Shown here one piece after another: positions 51,682-61,810 of a DNA stretch of 64,000 nt. The stretch comes from Streptomyces cellulosae (GTDB taxonomy: Bacteria > Actinomycetota > Actinomycetes > Streptomycetales > Streptomycetaceae): assembly GCA_014655195.1 (NCBI GenBank), contig BNBH01000001.1, positions 310,001 to 374,000 on the forward strand. Direction: 5' to 3'. Within the stretch, counting starts at the first letter, position 1, and the number at the start of each line of letters is the position of its first letter. A program made the translations under genes and the position numbers. Under the pieces are notes generated by a model. It saw nothing but the letters and a program-made list of their open reading frames with translations, had not been told where the DNA came from and searched no databases.

Positions 51682-53163
51682 TCACGCCTTGACCGGCTCC
51701 GCCGCCTCGGGCGCGCCCTCGGCGACGAGGGACTCCGCCCCGGCGGCGCCCCGCTGCTTCGGGATGAACGCCGCCACCACGAAGCCCAGCAGCGCCGCGC
51801 CCGCGCCGAGGGCGAGGACCGTGCGGAACGCGTCCTCGGACGGCAGCGCGTACGTGCCGAACCGCGTGGTCATCTGCGCCAGCGCCACACCGGCGACCGC
51901 GCTCGCCACGGACGTGCCGAGGGAGCGCATCAGCGTGTTGAGGCTGTTCGCGGCGCCCGTCTCGGAGGCGGGCACGGCGCCCATGATCAGGGTCGGCATG
52001 GCGCCGTAGCAGAAGCCGATGCCGGCGCCGATGACGCAGGACGCGAGCACGAAGTGCCAGACCTCGCTCATCAGCGCGACGTTCAGCCCGTAGCCCGCGG
52101 CCACGATCAGCGCGCCGATCATCAGCGTCACCTTCGGCCCCCGCGCGCGGGTGACCAGCGCGGAGACCGGGGCCAGCGCCATCATCACCAGGCCGGACGG
52201 CGCCATGACCAGACCGGCGCTCAGCAGCGACTGGCCGAGGCCGTACCCGGTCTGCTCGGGCAGTTGCAGCATCTGCGGGATGACCAGCGACATGGAGAAC
52301 ATCGCGAAGCCGATCGCCACCGAGGCGAGGTTGGTGATCAGCACCTGCGGGCGTGCGGTGGTGCGCAGGTCCACCAGCGGACCCTCGGTGCGCAGCTCGA
52401 AGAAGCCCCAGGCGAGCAGGACGACGACGGCCGCGGCGAACAGGCCGAGCGTGGTGCCGCTGGCCCAGCCCCAGTCGCCGCCCTTGGAGATAGCCAGCAG
52501 CAGCGAGACCAGTCCGGCCGCCATGCCGACCGCGCCCACCAGGTCGAACCGTCCGCCGGTCCGCACCGTCGACTCGGGCACCAGCGCCAGGACCAGCACC
52601 AGCGCGACGGCGCCGAGCGCGGCGGAGGTCCAGAACAGCGCGTGCCAGTCGAAGTTGTCGGCGATCAGCGCGGCGAGCGGCAGGCCGAGCGCGCCGCCGA
52701 CGCCGAGCGAGGCGCTGATCATCGCGGTGGCGGAGCCGAGCCGCTCCGCGGGGAGCTCGTCGCGCAGGATGCTGATGCCCAGCGGGATGACGCCGGACGA
52801 CAGGCCCTGGAGGGCGCGGCCCACGATCATCGGGGTGAGGCTGTCGCTGAGACCGGCGACGACGGAGCCGACGATCAGCATGACCATGCTGATCAGCAGC
52901 ATGCGCCGCTTGCCGTACATGTCGCCGAGCCGGCCCATCACGGGCGTGGCGACGGCGGCGGCCAGCAGGGTGGCGGTGACGGCCCAGGCGGCGTCCGACG
53001 CCGAGGCGTTCAGATACTGCGGCAGCTGCCCCACGATCGGGATCACGAGCGTCTGCATCAGCGAGACGACGATCCCGCTGAGCGCCAGCACGGGTACCAC
53101 GGCACCCGTCCTCGGCGGCGCGGCGGTGCCGGTCGTGACGGATTTTTCGGGTGCGTCGGACAT
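51682..53163 (-). CDS. MFS multidrug exporter, DHA2 (14-segment) type
   Basis: 493 residues, about 14 membrane segments. MFS motif A is GRLGDMYGKRRMLL (about 78-91), motif C-like SASLGVGGALGLPLAALI and the N-terminal LSGIVVSLMQTLVIPIVGQLPQYL match EmrB/QacA proteins. RBS GGAGG two to seven bases upstream of the ATG region. Two similar 13-base direct repeats lie upstream. Drug spectrum unknown. Confidence 0.92.
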   Translation of the reverse strand: MSDAPEKSVTTGTAAPPRTGAVVPVLALSGIVVSLMQTLVIPIVGQLPQYLNASASDAAWAVTATLLAAAVATPVMGRLGDMYGKRRMLLISMVMLIVGSVVAGLSDSLTPMIVGRALQGLSSGVIPLGISILRDELPAERLGSATAMISASLGVGGALGLPLAALIADNFDWHALFWTSAALGAVALVLVLALVPESTVRTGGRFDLVGAVGMAAGLVSLLLAISKGGDWGWASGTTLGLFAAAVVVLLAWGFFELRTEGPLVDLRTTARPQVLITNLASVAIGFAMFSMSLVIPQMLQLPEQTGYGLGQSLLSAGLVMAPSGLVMMALAPVSALVTRARGPKVTLMIGALIVAAGYGLNVALMSEVWHFVLASCVIGAGIGFCYGAMPTLIMGAVPASETGAANSLNTLMRSLGTSVASAVAGVALAQMTTRFGTYALPSEDAFRTVLALGAGAALLGFVVAAFIPKQRGAAGAESLVAEGAPEAAEPVKA

Positions 53164-53193
53164 GAAGGAGGTCTCCGGAAGAGGCTGTTCTGC

Positions 53194-53230
53194 TTGACTC
53201 AGGCAACTTTATGCTCCTTGATTGACGCAA
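53194..53230. promoter_or_regulatory. Repeated operator-like motif before the MFS gene
   Basis: TTGACTCAGGCAA (53194-53206) and TTGATTGACGCAA (53218-53230) are related direct repeats, 24 bases apart, in an A+T-rich region upstream of the MFS start. A TetR- or MarR-like regulator is likely, but none is adjacent. Confidence 0.45.
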
Positions 53231-53347
53231 GCAAATGAAAACTGCGTGACAGTCACATGACATGGAGCACGCACGAAAAGGCGCGGCGCCCTCCGCAGGA
53301 GGACACCGCGCCACGCCCGGCAGCCGGGCCGGACAGCCGGGCCGGAC

Positions 53348-54475
53348 TCAGCTCAGCGACGTGAGCGACGCCGCGTCGTACGAGGTCAGCTCGTCGAAGC
53401 GGCCGGCCAGCACCTTCGCCGCCCACTCCGGGTCCTGGAGCACCGCGCGGCCCACCGCGACCATGTCGAACTCGTCGCGCTCCAGGCGGTCGAGGAGGTC
53501 GTCGATCCCGCGCAGCCCGGCGCCCTCGCCGAGGAACGCGCGGCCGAACTCGCCGTCCAGGCCCACCGATCCGACCGTGATCGCCGGACGGCCCGTCAGC
53601 TTGCGGGCCCAGCCGGCCAGGTTGAGGTCGGAGCCGTCGAACTCGGGGAGCCAGTAGCGGCGCGTGGACGCGTGGAAGGCGTCGACTCCGGCCGTGGCGA
53701 GCGGGGTGAGGACCGCCTCCAGCTCCTGCGGGGTCTCGGCGAGCCGGGCGCCGTAGTTGTCGGACTTCCACTGCGAGAAGCGGAAGACGACCGGGAAGCC
53801 GGGCGACACGGCCGAGCGCACGGCCTGCACGATCTCCACGGCGAACCGGGTGCGGGCCACCGGGTCGCCGCCGTAGGCGTCGGTGCGGCGGTTGGTGCCC
53901 GCCCACAGGAACTGGTCGATGAGGTAGCCGTGGGCGCCGTGCAGCTCCACGCCGTCGAAGCCGATGCGCTCGGCGTCGGCCGCCGCCTTCGCGAACGCCG
54001 CCACGACGTCGTCGATGTCCGCCTGGGTCATGACCTTGCCGCCCTCGGAGCCGTCCAGGCGCAGCCCCGACGGGCCGACCGCCGGCGCCTCCGGGAAGGG
54101 CGGCTTCCCCTGCTCGCGGACCGTGCCGACGTGCCACAGCTGCGGCATGATCCGGCCCCCGGCCTCATGCACCGCCGCCGCGACCTTCGCCCAGCCGGCC
54201 AGCTGCTCCTCCCCGTGGAACCGGGGAATCCGGTCGCTCATGCCGGCGGACGGGTGGTCGACGTACGTGCCCTCGGTGACGATCAGCCCGACGCCCGCGG
54301 CGGCCCGGCGCGCGTAGTACGACACGACGTCCTCGCCCGGCACGCCGCCCGGTGAGAACTGGCGGGTCATGGGCGCCATGACGATGCGGTTCGGCACGCT
54401 CAGCCCGTTCAGGGCGACCGGCCGGGCCAGGATCTCGGCGGCACGTCCGGTGGTCTCGGAGGCGGCGACGGTCAT
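53348..54475 (-). CDS. Old yellow enzyme-family flavin oxidoreductase
   Basis: FMN-dependent ene-reductase, TIM barrel, 375 residues. Seen: NRIVMAPMTRQF, GVGLIVTEGTYVDHPSAGM, PQLWHVGT, and FDGVELHGAHGYLIDQFLWAGTNRRTDAYGG (substrate and FMN binding His/His). The active-site Tyr region RYWLPEF is present. It reduces activated C=C bonds of unknown physiological substrates; stress detoxification is likely. GGAGGG precedes the ATG. Follows the MFS gene on the same strand with 184 bases between. Confidence 0.92.
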   Translation of the reverse strand: MTVAASETTGRAAEILARPVALNGLSVPNRIVMAPMTRQFSPGGVPGEDVVSYYARRAAAGVGLIVTEGTYVDHPSAGMSDRIPRFHGEEQLAGWAKVAAAVHEAGGRIMPQLWHVGTVREQGKPPFPEAPAVGPSGLRLDGSEGGKVMTQADIDDVVAAFAKAAADAERIGFDGVELHGAHGYLIDQFLWAGTNRRTDAYGGDPVARTRFAVEIVQAVRSAVSPGFPVVFRFSQWKSDNYGARLAETPQELEAVLTPLATAGVDAFHASTRRYWLPEFDGSDLNLAGWARKLTGRPAITVGSVGLDGEFGRAFLGEGAGLRGIDDLLDRLERDEFDMVAVGRAVLQDPEWAAKVLAGRFDELTSYDAASLTSLS

Positions 54476-54621
54476 CAGGAGGGCTCCTCGCGGATACTCG
54501 ACGGTATGTGTACGTGCATCGATCGCACCCTTCGTCGAACCCGCGCGACGCGACGGTCATTCCCGCCCCTCCCCCGCCCCCACTTGTGACGCCGGTCACC
54601 CCATGAGGCGTCCGGACACGC

Positions 54622-54661
54622 CGAAGGGCGGCACCCCCACTGCGGGGAGTGCCGCCCTTCG
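54622..54661 (-). terminator. Terminator downstream of groEL2
   Basis: A 13-bp perfect outer stem (54622-54634 with 54649-54661) with an inner CCCC/GGGG pair, 35 bases past the groEL2 stop. Confidence 0.8.
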
Positions 54662-54695
54662 TACTTCGGACGGGTCCGAACCTGACGGGTCAGGC

Positions 54696-56711
<2,016 letters not shown>

Positions 56712-56915
56712 TCAGGCGGTGACGCGAACCATGTCGGCCTGCGGGCCCTTCTGACCCTGCGAGATCTCGAACTCGACCCGCTGGCCCTCTTCAAGGGTGC
56801 GGTAGCCGTCCATCTGGATCGCGCTGTAGTGGACGAAAACATCCGCACCACCGTCGACCGCGATGAAGCCGTACCCCTTCTCCGCGTTGAACCACTTGAC
56901 GGTGCCCTGAGCCAT
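56712..56915 (-). CDS. Cold-shock protein, CspA family
   Basis: 67 residues; RNA chaperone with RNP1 KGYGFIAVD and RNP2 VFVHYSAI motifs. The standard small form, as often found next to groEL2 in Streptomyces (SCO4295-type order). A long upstream region (56916-57260) has several hairpins, as expected of a csp leader. ATG with AGGGGAG site. Confidence 0.95.
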   Translation of the reverse strand: MAQGTVKWFNAEKGYGFIAVDGGADVFVHYSAIQMDGYRTLEEGQRVEFEISQGQKGPQADMVRVTA

Positions 56916-57345
56916 GCCTAACTCCCCTATTACTGGCCCTTGCACAGATCCACACTTCGCGGACCCGGGTCAGACCTCACCCCCCAACGGTTGGGGGCGT
57001 GCGCCGGAACGCGTCGACCGCGGCTGAATGTATCTGTCCAACTGCCGTCTGCAACAGGTCAATCGGACGAGAAATCTGGACGCCACCGGTCCGGAATGTG
57101 GCAAGAATTCGCCAGAATTCAGGGCAAGTCGGGCCGGGCAAAGGTGACAAAAGCCGCGAAAGGAGCCCGCACTTTGGCTACATCCAGTCGGGTCCGCGGC
57201 AGGAATTCAGGGTTCCCGATCTATGGATCGGGAGCGCGTTCCCCAACTCTACCGCGCTCAATCCCATGGAATTGCCCCCTCCGCATCTCTCACGGAGGGG
57301 GCAATGGAGTAAACGCTCGGTAACGGTCATTACCGAAGGTAATGA
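56916..57345. promoter_or_regulatory. Region between cspA and moaD-like gene
   Basis: 430 bases, lower in G+C than the genes. Hairpins: CCCCCAAC/GTTGGGGG (56982-56998), TCCCGATC-TATG-GATCGGGA (57214-57233), a 13-bp stem ATTGCCCCCTCCG/CGGAGGGGGCAAT with 9-base loop (57271-57305), and CATTACC-GAA-GGTAATG (57328-57344) right after the moaD-like stop. The third probably terminates the thrC-moaD unit; the rest may form the csp leader. No gene seen. Confidence 0.55.
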
Positions 57346-57621
57346 TCAGCCTCCGGCGACCGCCGGGATGATCGAGACGCCGGCGCCCTCGGGGGTGGCC
57401 GTCTCGAGCCCCTGCTCGAAGCGCACGTCGTCGTCGTTGACGTACACGTTCACGAACCGGCGCAGCTTGCCCTGGTCGTCCAGGACACGCGCGGCGATGC
57501 CGGTGTGGTTCTTCTCCAGGTCCTGGATGACCTCACCCAGGGTGGCCCCCTCAGCGGGGACCTCGGCCTTGCCCCCGGTGTAGGTGCGCAGAATGGTAGG
57601 AATACGGACGGTAACGCTCAC
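57346..57621 (-). CDS. MoaD/ThiS-family sulfur carrier
   Basis: 91-residue ubiquitin-like protein ending in the diglycine IIPAVAGG that is adenylated or thiocarboxylated in this family. GTG start (VSVTVRIPT) with GGAGG 6 bases upstream. It lies just after thrC, 85 bases downstream, resembling mycobacterial CysO placed beside a PLP-dependent beta-synthase. A role in molybdopterin synthesis or sulfur donation is possible; the partner enzyme is not in the window. Confidence 0.9.
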   Translation of the reverse strand: MSVTVRIPTILRTYTGGKAEVPAEGATLGEVIQDLEKNHTGIAARVLDDQGKLRRFVNVYVNDDDVRFEQGLETATPEGAGVSIIPAVAGG

Positions 57622-57646
57622 TTTGAACCTCCGGTCAGGTAACACA

Positions 57647-57672
57647 CCCAGGGGCGCGGGGAACTGTGCGAC
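57647..57672 (-). repeat. Dispersed repeat, short copy
   Basis: On the minus strand this reads GTCGCACAGTTCCCCGCGCC followed by CCTGGG, matching the head of the 93-bp unit at 31011. It lies between thrC and the MoaD-like gene. Confidence 0.7.
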
Positions 57673-57706
57673 AAGCCCCCACCGGCCCGCGGTGAAAATT
57701 CAAGCC

Positions 57707-58996
57707 TCAGACGAGCCCGGCCTCACGGAACGACTCCAGACTGGGCCGGATCGTCGCCGTGAGCCCCGTCCCCGCCACCGCGTCCAACGTCTTGAGCCCG
57801 TCCCCGGTGTTCAGCACCACGGTCGTGAGGGACGGATCCAGCACCCCGTCCTCGATCAGCTTCTTCGTCACGCCGACCGTGACACCGCCGGCGGTCTCCG
57901 CGAAGATCCCCTCCGTGCGCGCCAGCAGCTTGATCGCGTCGACCACCTGCGCGTCCGTGACGTCCTCCACGGCGCCACCGGTGCGCCGGGCGATGTCCAG
58001 CACGTACGGCCCGTCCGCCGGGTTGCCGATCGCCAGCGACTTGGCGATCGTGTTCGGCTTCTGCGGGCGCACCACGTCGTGCCCGGCCTTGAAGGCGGTG
58101 GACACCGGTGAGCACCCCTCGGCCTGGGCGCCGAAGATCTTGTACGGCTTGTCCTCGACGAGTCCGAGCTTGATCAGCTCCTGGAGACCCTTGTCGATCT
58201 TCGTGAGCTGCGAGCCGGAGGCGATCGGGACGACCAGCTGGTCGGGCAGGCGCCAGCCGAGCTGCTCGCAGATCTCGTACGCGAGGGTCTTGGAGCCCTC
58301 GGCGTAGTACGGCCGCAGGTTGACGTTGACGAAGCCCCAGCCCTCGCCGGCCGGGTCGCCGATCAGCTCGGAGCAGAAACGGTTCACGTCGTCGTAGTTG
58401 CCCTCGATGCCGACGAGCTCGCCGCCGTAGACGGCGGCCATGACGATCTTGCCCTGCTCCAGGTCGTGCGGGATGAACACGCAGGAGCGGAAGCCGGCCC
58501 GGGCGGCGGCGGCGCCGACCGCGCCGGCCAGGTTGCCGGTGGAGGAGCAAGACAGCGTGGTGAAGCCGAAGGCGCGCGCGGCCTCCAGGGCCTGGGCGAC
58601 GACGCGGTCCTTGAAGGAGTGCGTGGGGTTGCCGGAGTCGTCCTTGACGTAGAGGCCGCCGGTGACGCCCAGCTCGCGGGCGAGGTTGTCGGCCTGGACG
58701 AGCTTGGTCCAGCCGGGGTTCAGGTTGGGCTTGGTCGCCACGTCCGCGGGGACGGGCAGCAGCGGCGCGTAGCGCCAGATGTTCGCGGGACCCGCCTCGA
58801 TGCGCTTGCGGAGCTCTTCGGTGTCGTGACCCGAGAAGTCGTAGGCGATCTCCAGCGGGCCGAAACACTCCTCGCAGGCGAAGACGGGGCCGAGGGGCAC
58901 ACGGTGGCCGCACTCGCGGCAGGACAGCGCGGCGGCGGGACCCAGGTCGACGGAGTTCGCGGAGTCGGTGGTGCTTGCAACAGTCTGCACAGCCAT
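57707..58996 (-). CDS. thrC: Threonine synthase
   Basis: PLP enzyme converting O-phosphohomoserine to threonine, 429 residues. N-terminal zinc-like motif CRECGH...CEECFG (about 29-49), PLP site NPTHSFKDR with the lysine near residue 118, and SCSSTGNLAGAVGAAAARAG. ATG 58996 (MAVQTVAS) is used: upstream frames to 59029 would overlap the SAM riboswitch. The GAGGAG sequence inside the riboswitch 3' edge lies 14-16 bases upstream. Followed by the MoaD-like gene on the same strand. Confidence 0.95.
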   Translation of the reverse strand: MAVQTVASTTDSANSVDLGPAAALSCRECGHRVPLGPVFACEECFGPLEIAYDFSGHDTEELRKRIEAGPANIWRYAPLLPVPADVATKPNLNPGWTKLVQADNLARELGVTGGLYVKDDSGNPTHSFKDRVVAQALEAARAFGFTTLSCSSTGNLAGAVGAAAARAGFRSCVFIPHDLEQGKIVMAAVYGGELVGIEGNYDDVNRFCSELIGDPAGEGWGFVNVNLRPYYAEGSKTLAYEICEQLGWRLPDQLVVPIASGSQLTKIDKGLQELIKLGLVEDKPYKIFGAQAEGCSPVSTAFKAGHDVVRPQKPNTIAKSLAIGNPADGPYVLDIARRTGGAVEDVTDAQVVDAIKLLARTEGIFAETAGGVTVGVTKKLIEDGVLDPSLTTVVLNTGDGLKTLDAVAGTGLTATIRPSLESFREAGLV

Positions 58997-59015
58997 GGAG
59001 GCGAGGCCCTTTCTC

Positions 59016-59159
59016 CTCATCTTCCTCACGACGCACTTCGCCGTGAGACGGATTTGGCACCTTCCCTAGCCGGGAGCCTCGCCACGTCCGCGTGACAGGA
59101 ACCGACTGGAGGGTTGCCGGGGCTTCATCGGGCCGTATCCCTCTGCCCCTCTGGATGAG
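59016..59159 (-). promoter_or_regulatory. SAM-I riboswitch upstream of thrC
   Basis: Minus-strand sequence from 59159: CTCATC opens P1, then GAGGGGCAGAGGG, GGCCCGATGAAGCCCCGGCA and ACC, later AAGGTGCCAAATCC, ending GAAGATGAG that closes P1 (with 59016-59021). These are the conserved blocks of the SAM-I (S-box) riboswitch in the right order. The 3' edge runs into GAGGAG before thrC, so S-adenosylmethionine binding may block translation or stop transcription. Confidence 0.9.
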
Positions 59160-59297
59160 CGGTGTTCAGTTGTGCGCCGTGTGACCCCGGGATGCGGGGC
59201 CCCTCGGCGTTGTTCAAGACTGTAACCGAAGGCCCGGACGGCGGAGACAGCCGTCCGAACCCCGAGATGGATCACCGGCCAGTGAGGAGCCCGGACC

Positions 59298-60266
59298 GTG
59301 CTGGAAGAAGTCGAGCGCTGGCTCATCGCGCGCTCCTGGTCGGTGGCCGACCGTCCCCCGCACCGGCTCCTGGCGGCGAAACGGGCCTCGGGGCAGTCGG
59401 TGAGCGTGGTGCTGCCCGCGCTGAACGAGGAGGCCACCGTCGGGGACATCGTCTCCGTCATACGGCACGACCTCGTCCTCCAGGTGCCGCTGGTCGACGA
59501 GGTCGTGGTGATCGACTCCGGCTCCACCGACCGCACCTCCGAGGTGGCCGCGGCGGCGGGCGCGCGGGTGGTGCACCGGGACGCGATCCTGCCCCGGATA
59601 CCGGCCGTGCCCGGCAAGGGCGAGGTGCTGTGGCGGTCGCTGCTGGTCACCCGCGGCGACATCGTGTGCTTCGTCGACGCCGACCTGAGGGACTTCTCCT
59701 CCGACTTCGTCACCGGCATCGTCGGCCCGCTGCTCACCGACCCCGGCATCCAGCTCGTCAAGGCCATGTACGACCGGCCGATGACCCGGGCCGACGGGAC
59801 CACCACCGGCGCGGGCGCCGGGCAGGGCGGCCGGGTCACGGAGCTGATGGCGCGCCCGCTGCTCAACATGCACTGGCCGCAGCTCGCCGGGTTCGTGCAG
59901 CCGCTGGGCGGCGAGTACGCGGCCCGCCGGAGTCTCCTGGAGCAGCTCCCGTTCCCCGTCGGGTACGGCGTCGAGCTGGGCATGCTGGTCGACGCCCTGC
60001 ACCTGGTGGGCCTGGACGCGCTGGCGCAGGTGGACGTGGGCGTGCGCAAGCACCGGCACCAGGACGGGCAGGCGCTGGGCCGGATGGCCGCCGCGATCTA
60101 CCGCACCGCGCAGCTGCGGCTGGCCCGCGCGCATCTGCTGCGGCCGTCGCTGACCCAGTTCGAGCGCTCCGGGGACGCCTTCGAGCCTCGTACGTACTCG
60201 GTGGACACCGAGGAGCGGCCGCCGATGACGGACATCGCGGAGTACCACGCGCGCCGGGTGGCGTGA
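59298..60266 (+). CDS. gpgS: Glucosyl-3-phosphoglycerate synthase
   Basis: GT-A fold glycosyltransferase, 322 residues, transfers glucose from a nucleotide sugar to D-3-phosphoglycerate. Motifs: VVLPALNEEATVGDIV, VVVIDSGSTDRT, DADLRDF with the metal-binding DxD (Asp127/Asp129) and GGEYAARRSLLEQLPFPVGYGVELG. GTG start after GAGGAGCCCG. First gene of a possible trehalose/glucosylglycerate group, 145 bases before otsA. It supplies precursors of glucosylglycerate or methylglucose polysaccharide. Confidence 0.92.
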   Translation: MLEEVERWLIARSWSVADRPPHRLLAAKRASGQSVSVVLPALNEEATVGDIVSVIRHDLVLQVPLVDEVVVIDSGSTDRTSEVAAAAGARVVHRDAILPRIPAVPGKGEVLWRSLLVTRGDIVCFVDADLRDFSSDFVTGIVGPLLTDPGIQLVKAMYDRPMTRADGTTTGAGAGQGGRVTELMARPLLNMHWPQLAGFVQPLGGEYAARRSLLEQLPFPVGYGVELGMLVDALHLVGLDALAQVDVGVRKHRHQDGQALGRMAAAIYRTAQLRLARAHLLRPSLTQFERSGDAFEPRTYSVDTEERPPMTDIAEYHARRVA

Positions 60267-60398
60267 CCCTGCCGGGCGGCCCCGTGCCTCCGGGGTGGCT
60301 CGACCCCGCCGGCCGGACCGGTGCGGCCGGGTGGCCTGACCTCGTCCACCACCGGCCGGTGTGACGCACCGGCACGTTTGAGGCCCGGGGGGCCGGGC

Positions 60399-60411
60399 TA
60401 GGTTGAGGCGT
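60399..60411 (+). promoter_or_regulatory. -10 box, leaderless start of otsA
   Basis: TAGGTT at 60399-60404 with 7 bases to the ATG at 60412; TTGAGG lies 15 bases further upstream. Confidence 0.45.
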
Positions 60412-61800
60412 ATGGCTTCAAGCTTCGGTGCAGCTCAGGTGCTGGTCGCCTCCAACCGGGGGCCCGTGTCGTACGCGGTCGCGGACGACGGTTCGCTGAG
60501 GAGCAAGCGGGGCGGCGGAGGACTGGTCTCCGGCCTCTCGGCCATCGGCTCCGGGTCGGACTCGCTGTGGGTGTGCTCGGCGCTGTCCGACGGCGACCGC
60601 GAGGCCGTGCGGCGCGGCGTCGCAGTGGACGGCGTGCGGATGCTGGACATCCCGGCCGACGTGCACGCGGACGCGTACAACGGCGTCGCGAACTCGGTGC
60701 TGTGGTTCGTCCACCACATGCTGTACCAGACCCCGCTGGAGCCGGTCTTCGACGCGTCCTTCCGCAGCCAGTGGGCCTCCTACGAGACGTACAACCGCGC
60801 GTTCGCCGAGGCGCTGGCCGAGGAGGCCGCCGAGGGCGCGGCCGTCCTGGTCCAGGACTACCACCTGACCCTGGTCCCCGGCATGCTCCGCGAGCTCCGC
60901 CCCGACCTGCGCATAGGGCACTTCTCGCACACCCCGTGGGCGCCGCCCGAGTACTTCGCGATGCTGCCCGACGACATCGCGCGGCAGGTGCTGCGCGGGA
61001 TGCTCGGCGCCGACCGGCTCGGCTTCCTCACCCGCCGCTGGGCGGACGCCTTCACCGCGTGCTGCGAGCGGTTCGCGGGCGGGCTCGGCGACACCCGCAT
61101 CGGGGTGCACGGGCTCGGCGCCGACGCGGACTTCCTGCGCGCCCGCTCGCACGAGGCGGACGTCGACGAGCGGATGGCCGGCCTGCGCGAGGAGATCGGC
61201 GAGGGGCGCCGGACCATCGTCCGGGTCGACCGCACCGAGCTGTCCAAGAACATCGTGCGCGGCCTGCTGGCGTACCGGCAGCTGCTGGACGACCGGCCCG
61301 AGTGGCGCGAGCGCGTGGTGCACGTCGCCTTCGCCTACCCGTCCCGGCAGGACCTCGCCGTCTACCGGGACTACACGGCCGAGGTGCAGCGGGTCGCCGA
61401 GGAGATCAACGAGCGGTACGGCACCCCCGGCTGGCGCCCGGTCGTCCTCCACGTCAAGGACGACTTCGCCCGCTCGCTGGCCGCGTACCGGCTGGCCGAC
61501 GTGGCCCTGGTCAACCCCATCCGCGACGGCATGAACCTGGTCGCCAAGGAGGTCCCGGTGGTCTCCGACGGGGGCTGCGCCCTGGTGCTGTCCCAGGAGG
61601 CCGGCGCCCACGAGGAGCTGGGCGAGGACGCGATCACCGTCAACCCGTACGACGTCGTCCAGACGGCCGAGGCCCTGCACGAGGCGCTGTCGATGCGCCC
61701 CGAGGACCGCACGGAACGCAGCAAGCGGCTCGCCGCGGCGGCGACGGCGCTGCCACCGGCCCGGTGGTTCCTGGACCAGCTCGAAGCACTGCGTGGATAG
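60412..61800 (+). CDS. otsA: Trehalose-6-phosphate synthase
   Basis: GT20 glycosyltransferase, 462 residues, joins glucose-6-phosphate and nucleotide-glucose to trehalose-6-phosphate. Seen: VASNRGPVS, FVHHMLYQT, VLVQDYHLTLVPGML, HFSHTPWAPPEYF, VDRTELSKNI and the C-terminal NPIRDGMNLVAKE and LSQEAGAHEELG loops. ATG 60412; a -10-like box is placed for leaderless transcription. Followed by otsB 10 bases after the stop. Confidence 0.95.
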   Translation: MASSFGAAQVLVASNRGPVSYAVADDGSLRSKRGGGGLVSGLSAIGSGSDSLWVCSALSDGDREAVRRGVAVDGVRMLDIPADVHADAYNGVANSVLWFVHHMLYQTPLEPVFDASFRSQWASYETYNRAFAEALAEEAAEGAAVLVQDYHLTLVPGMLRELRPDLRIGHFSHTPWAPPEYFAMLPDDIARQVLRGMLGADRLGFLTRRWADAFTACCERFAGGLGDTRIGVHGLGADADFLRARSHEADVDERMAGLREEIGEGRRTIVRVDRTELSKNIVRGLLAYRQLLDDRPEWRERVVHVAFAYPSRQDLAVYRDYTAEVQRVAEEINERYGTPGWRPVVLHVKDDFARSLAAYRLADVALVNPIRDGMNLVAKEVPVVSDGGCALVLSQEAGAHEELGEDAITVNPYDVVQTAEALHEALSMRPEDRTERSKRLAAAATALPPARWFLDQLEALRG

Positions 61801-61810
61801 GTTGGGGCGC
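61798..61810 (+). promoter_or_regulatory. -10 box overlapping the otsA stop
   Basis: TAGGTT at 61798-61803 starts with the otsA TAG stop and lies 7 bases before the otsB ATG at 61811. Confidence 0.4.

Noticed and set aside
57707..59029. Longer thrC start at GTG 59029
   Set aside because: It would run into the SAM riboswitch 3' edge and lacks a ribosome site.
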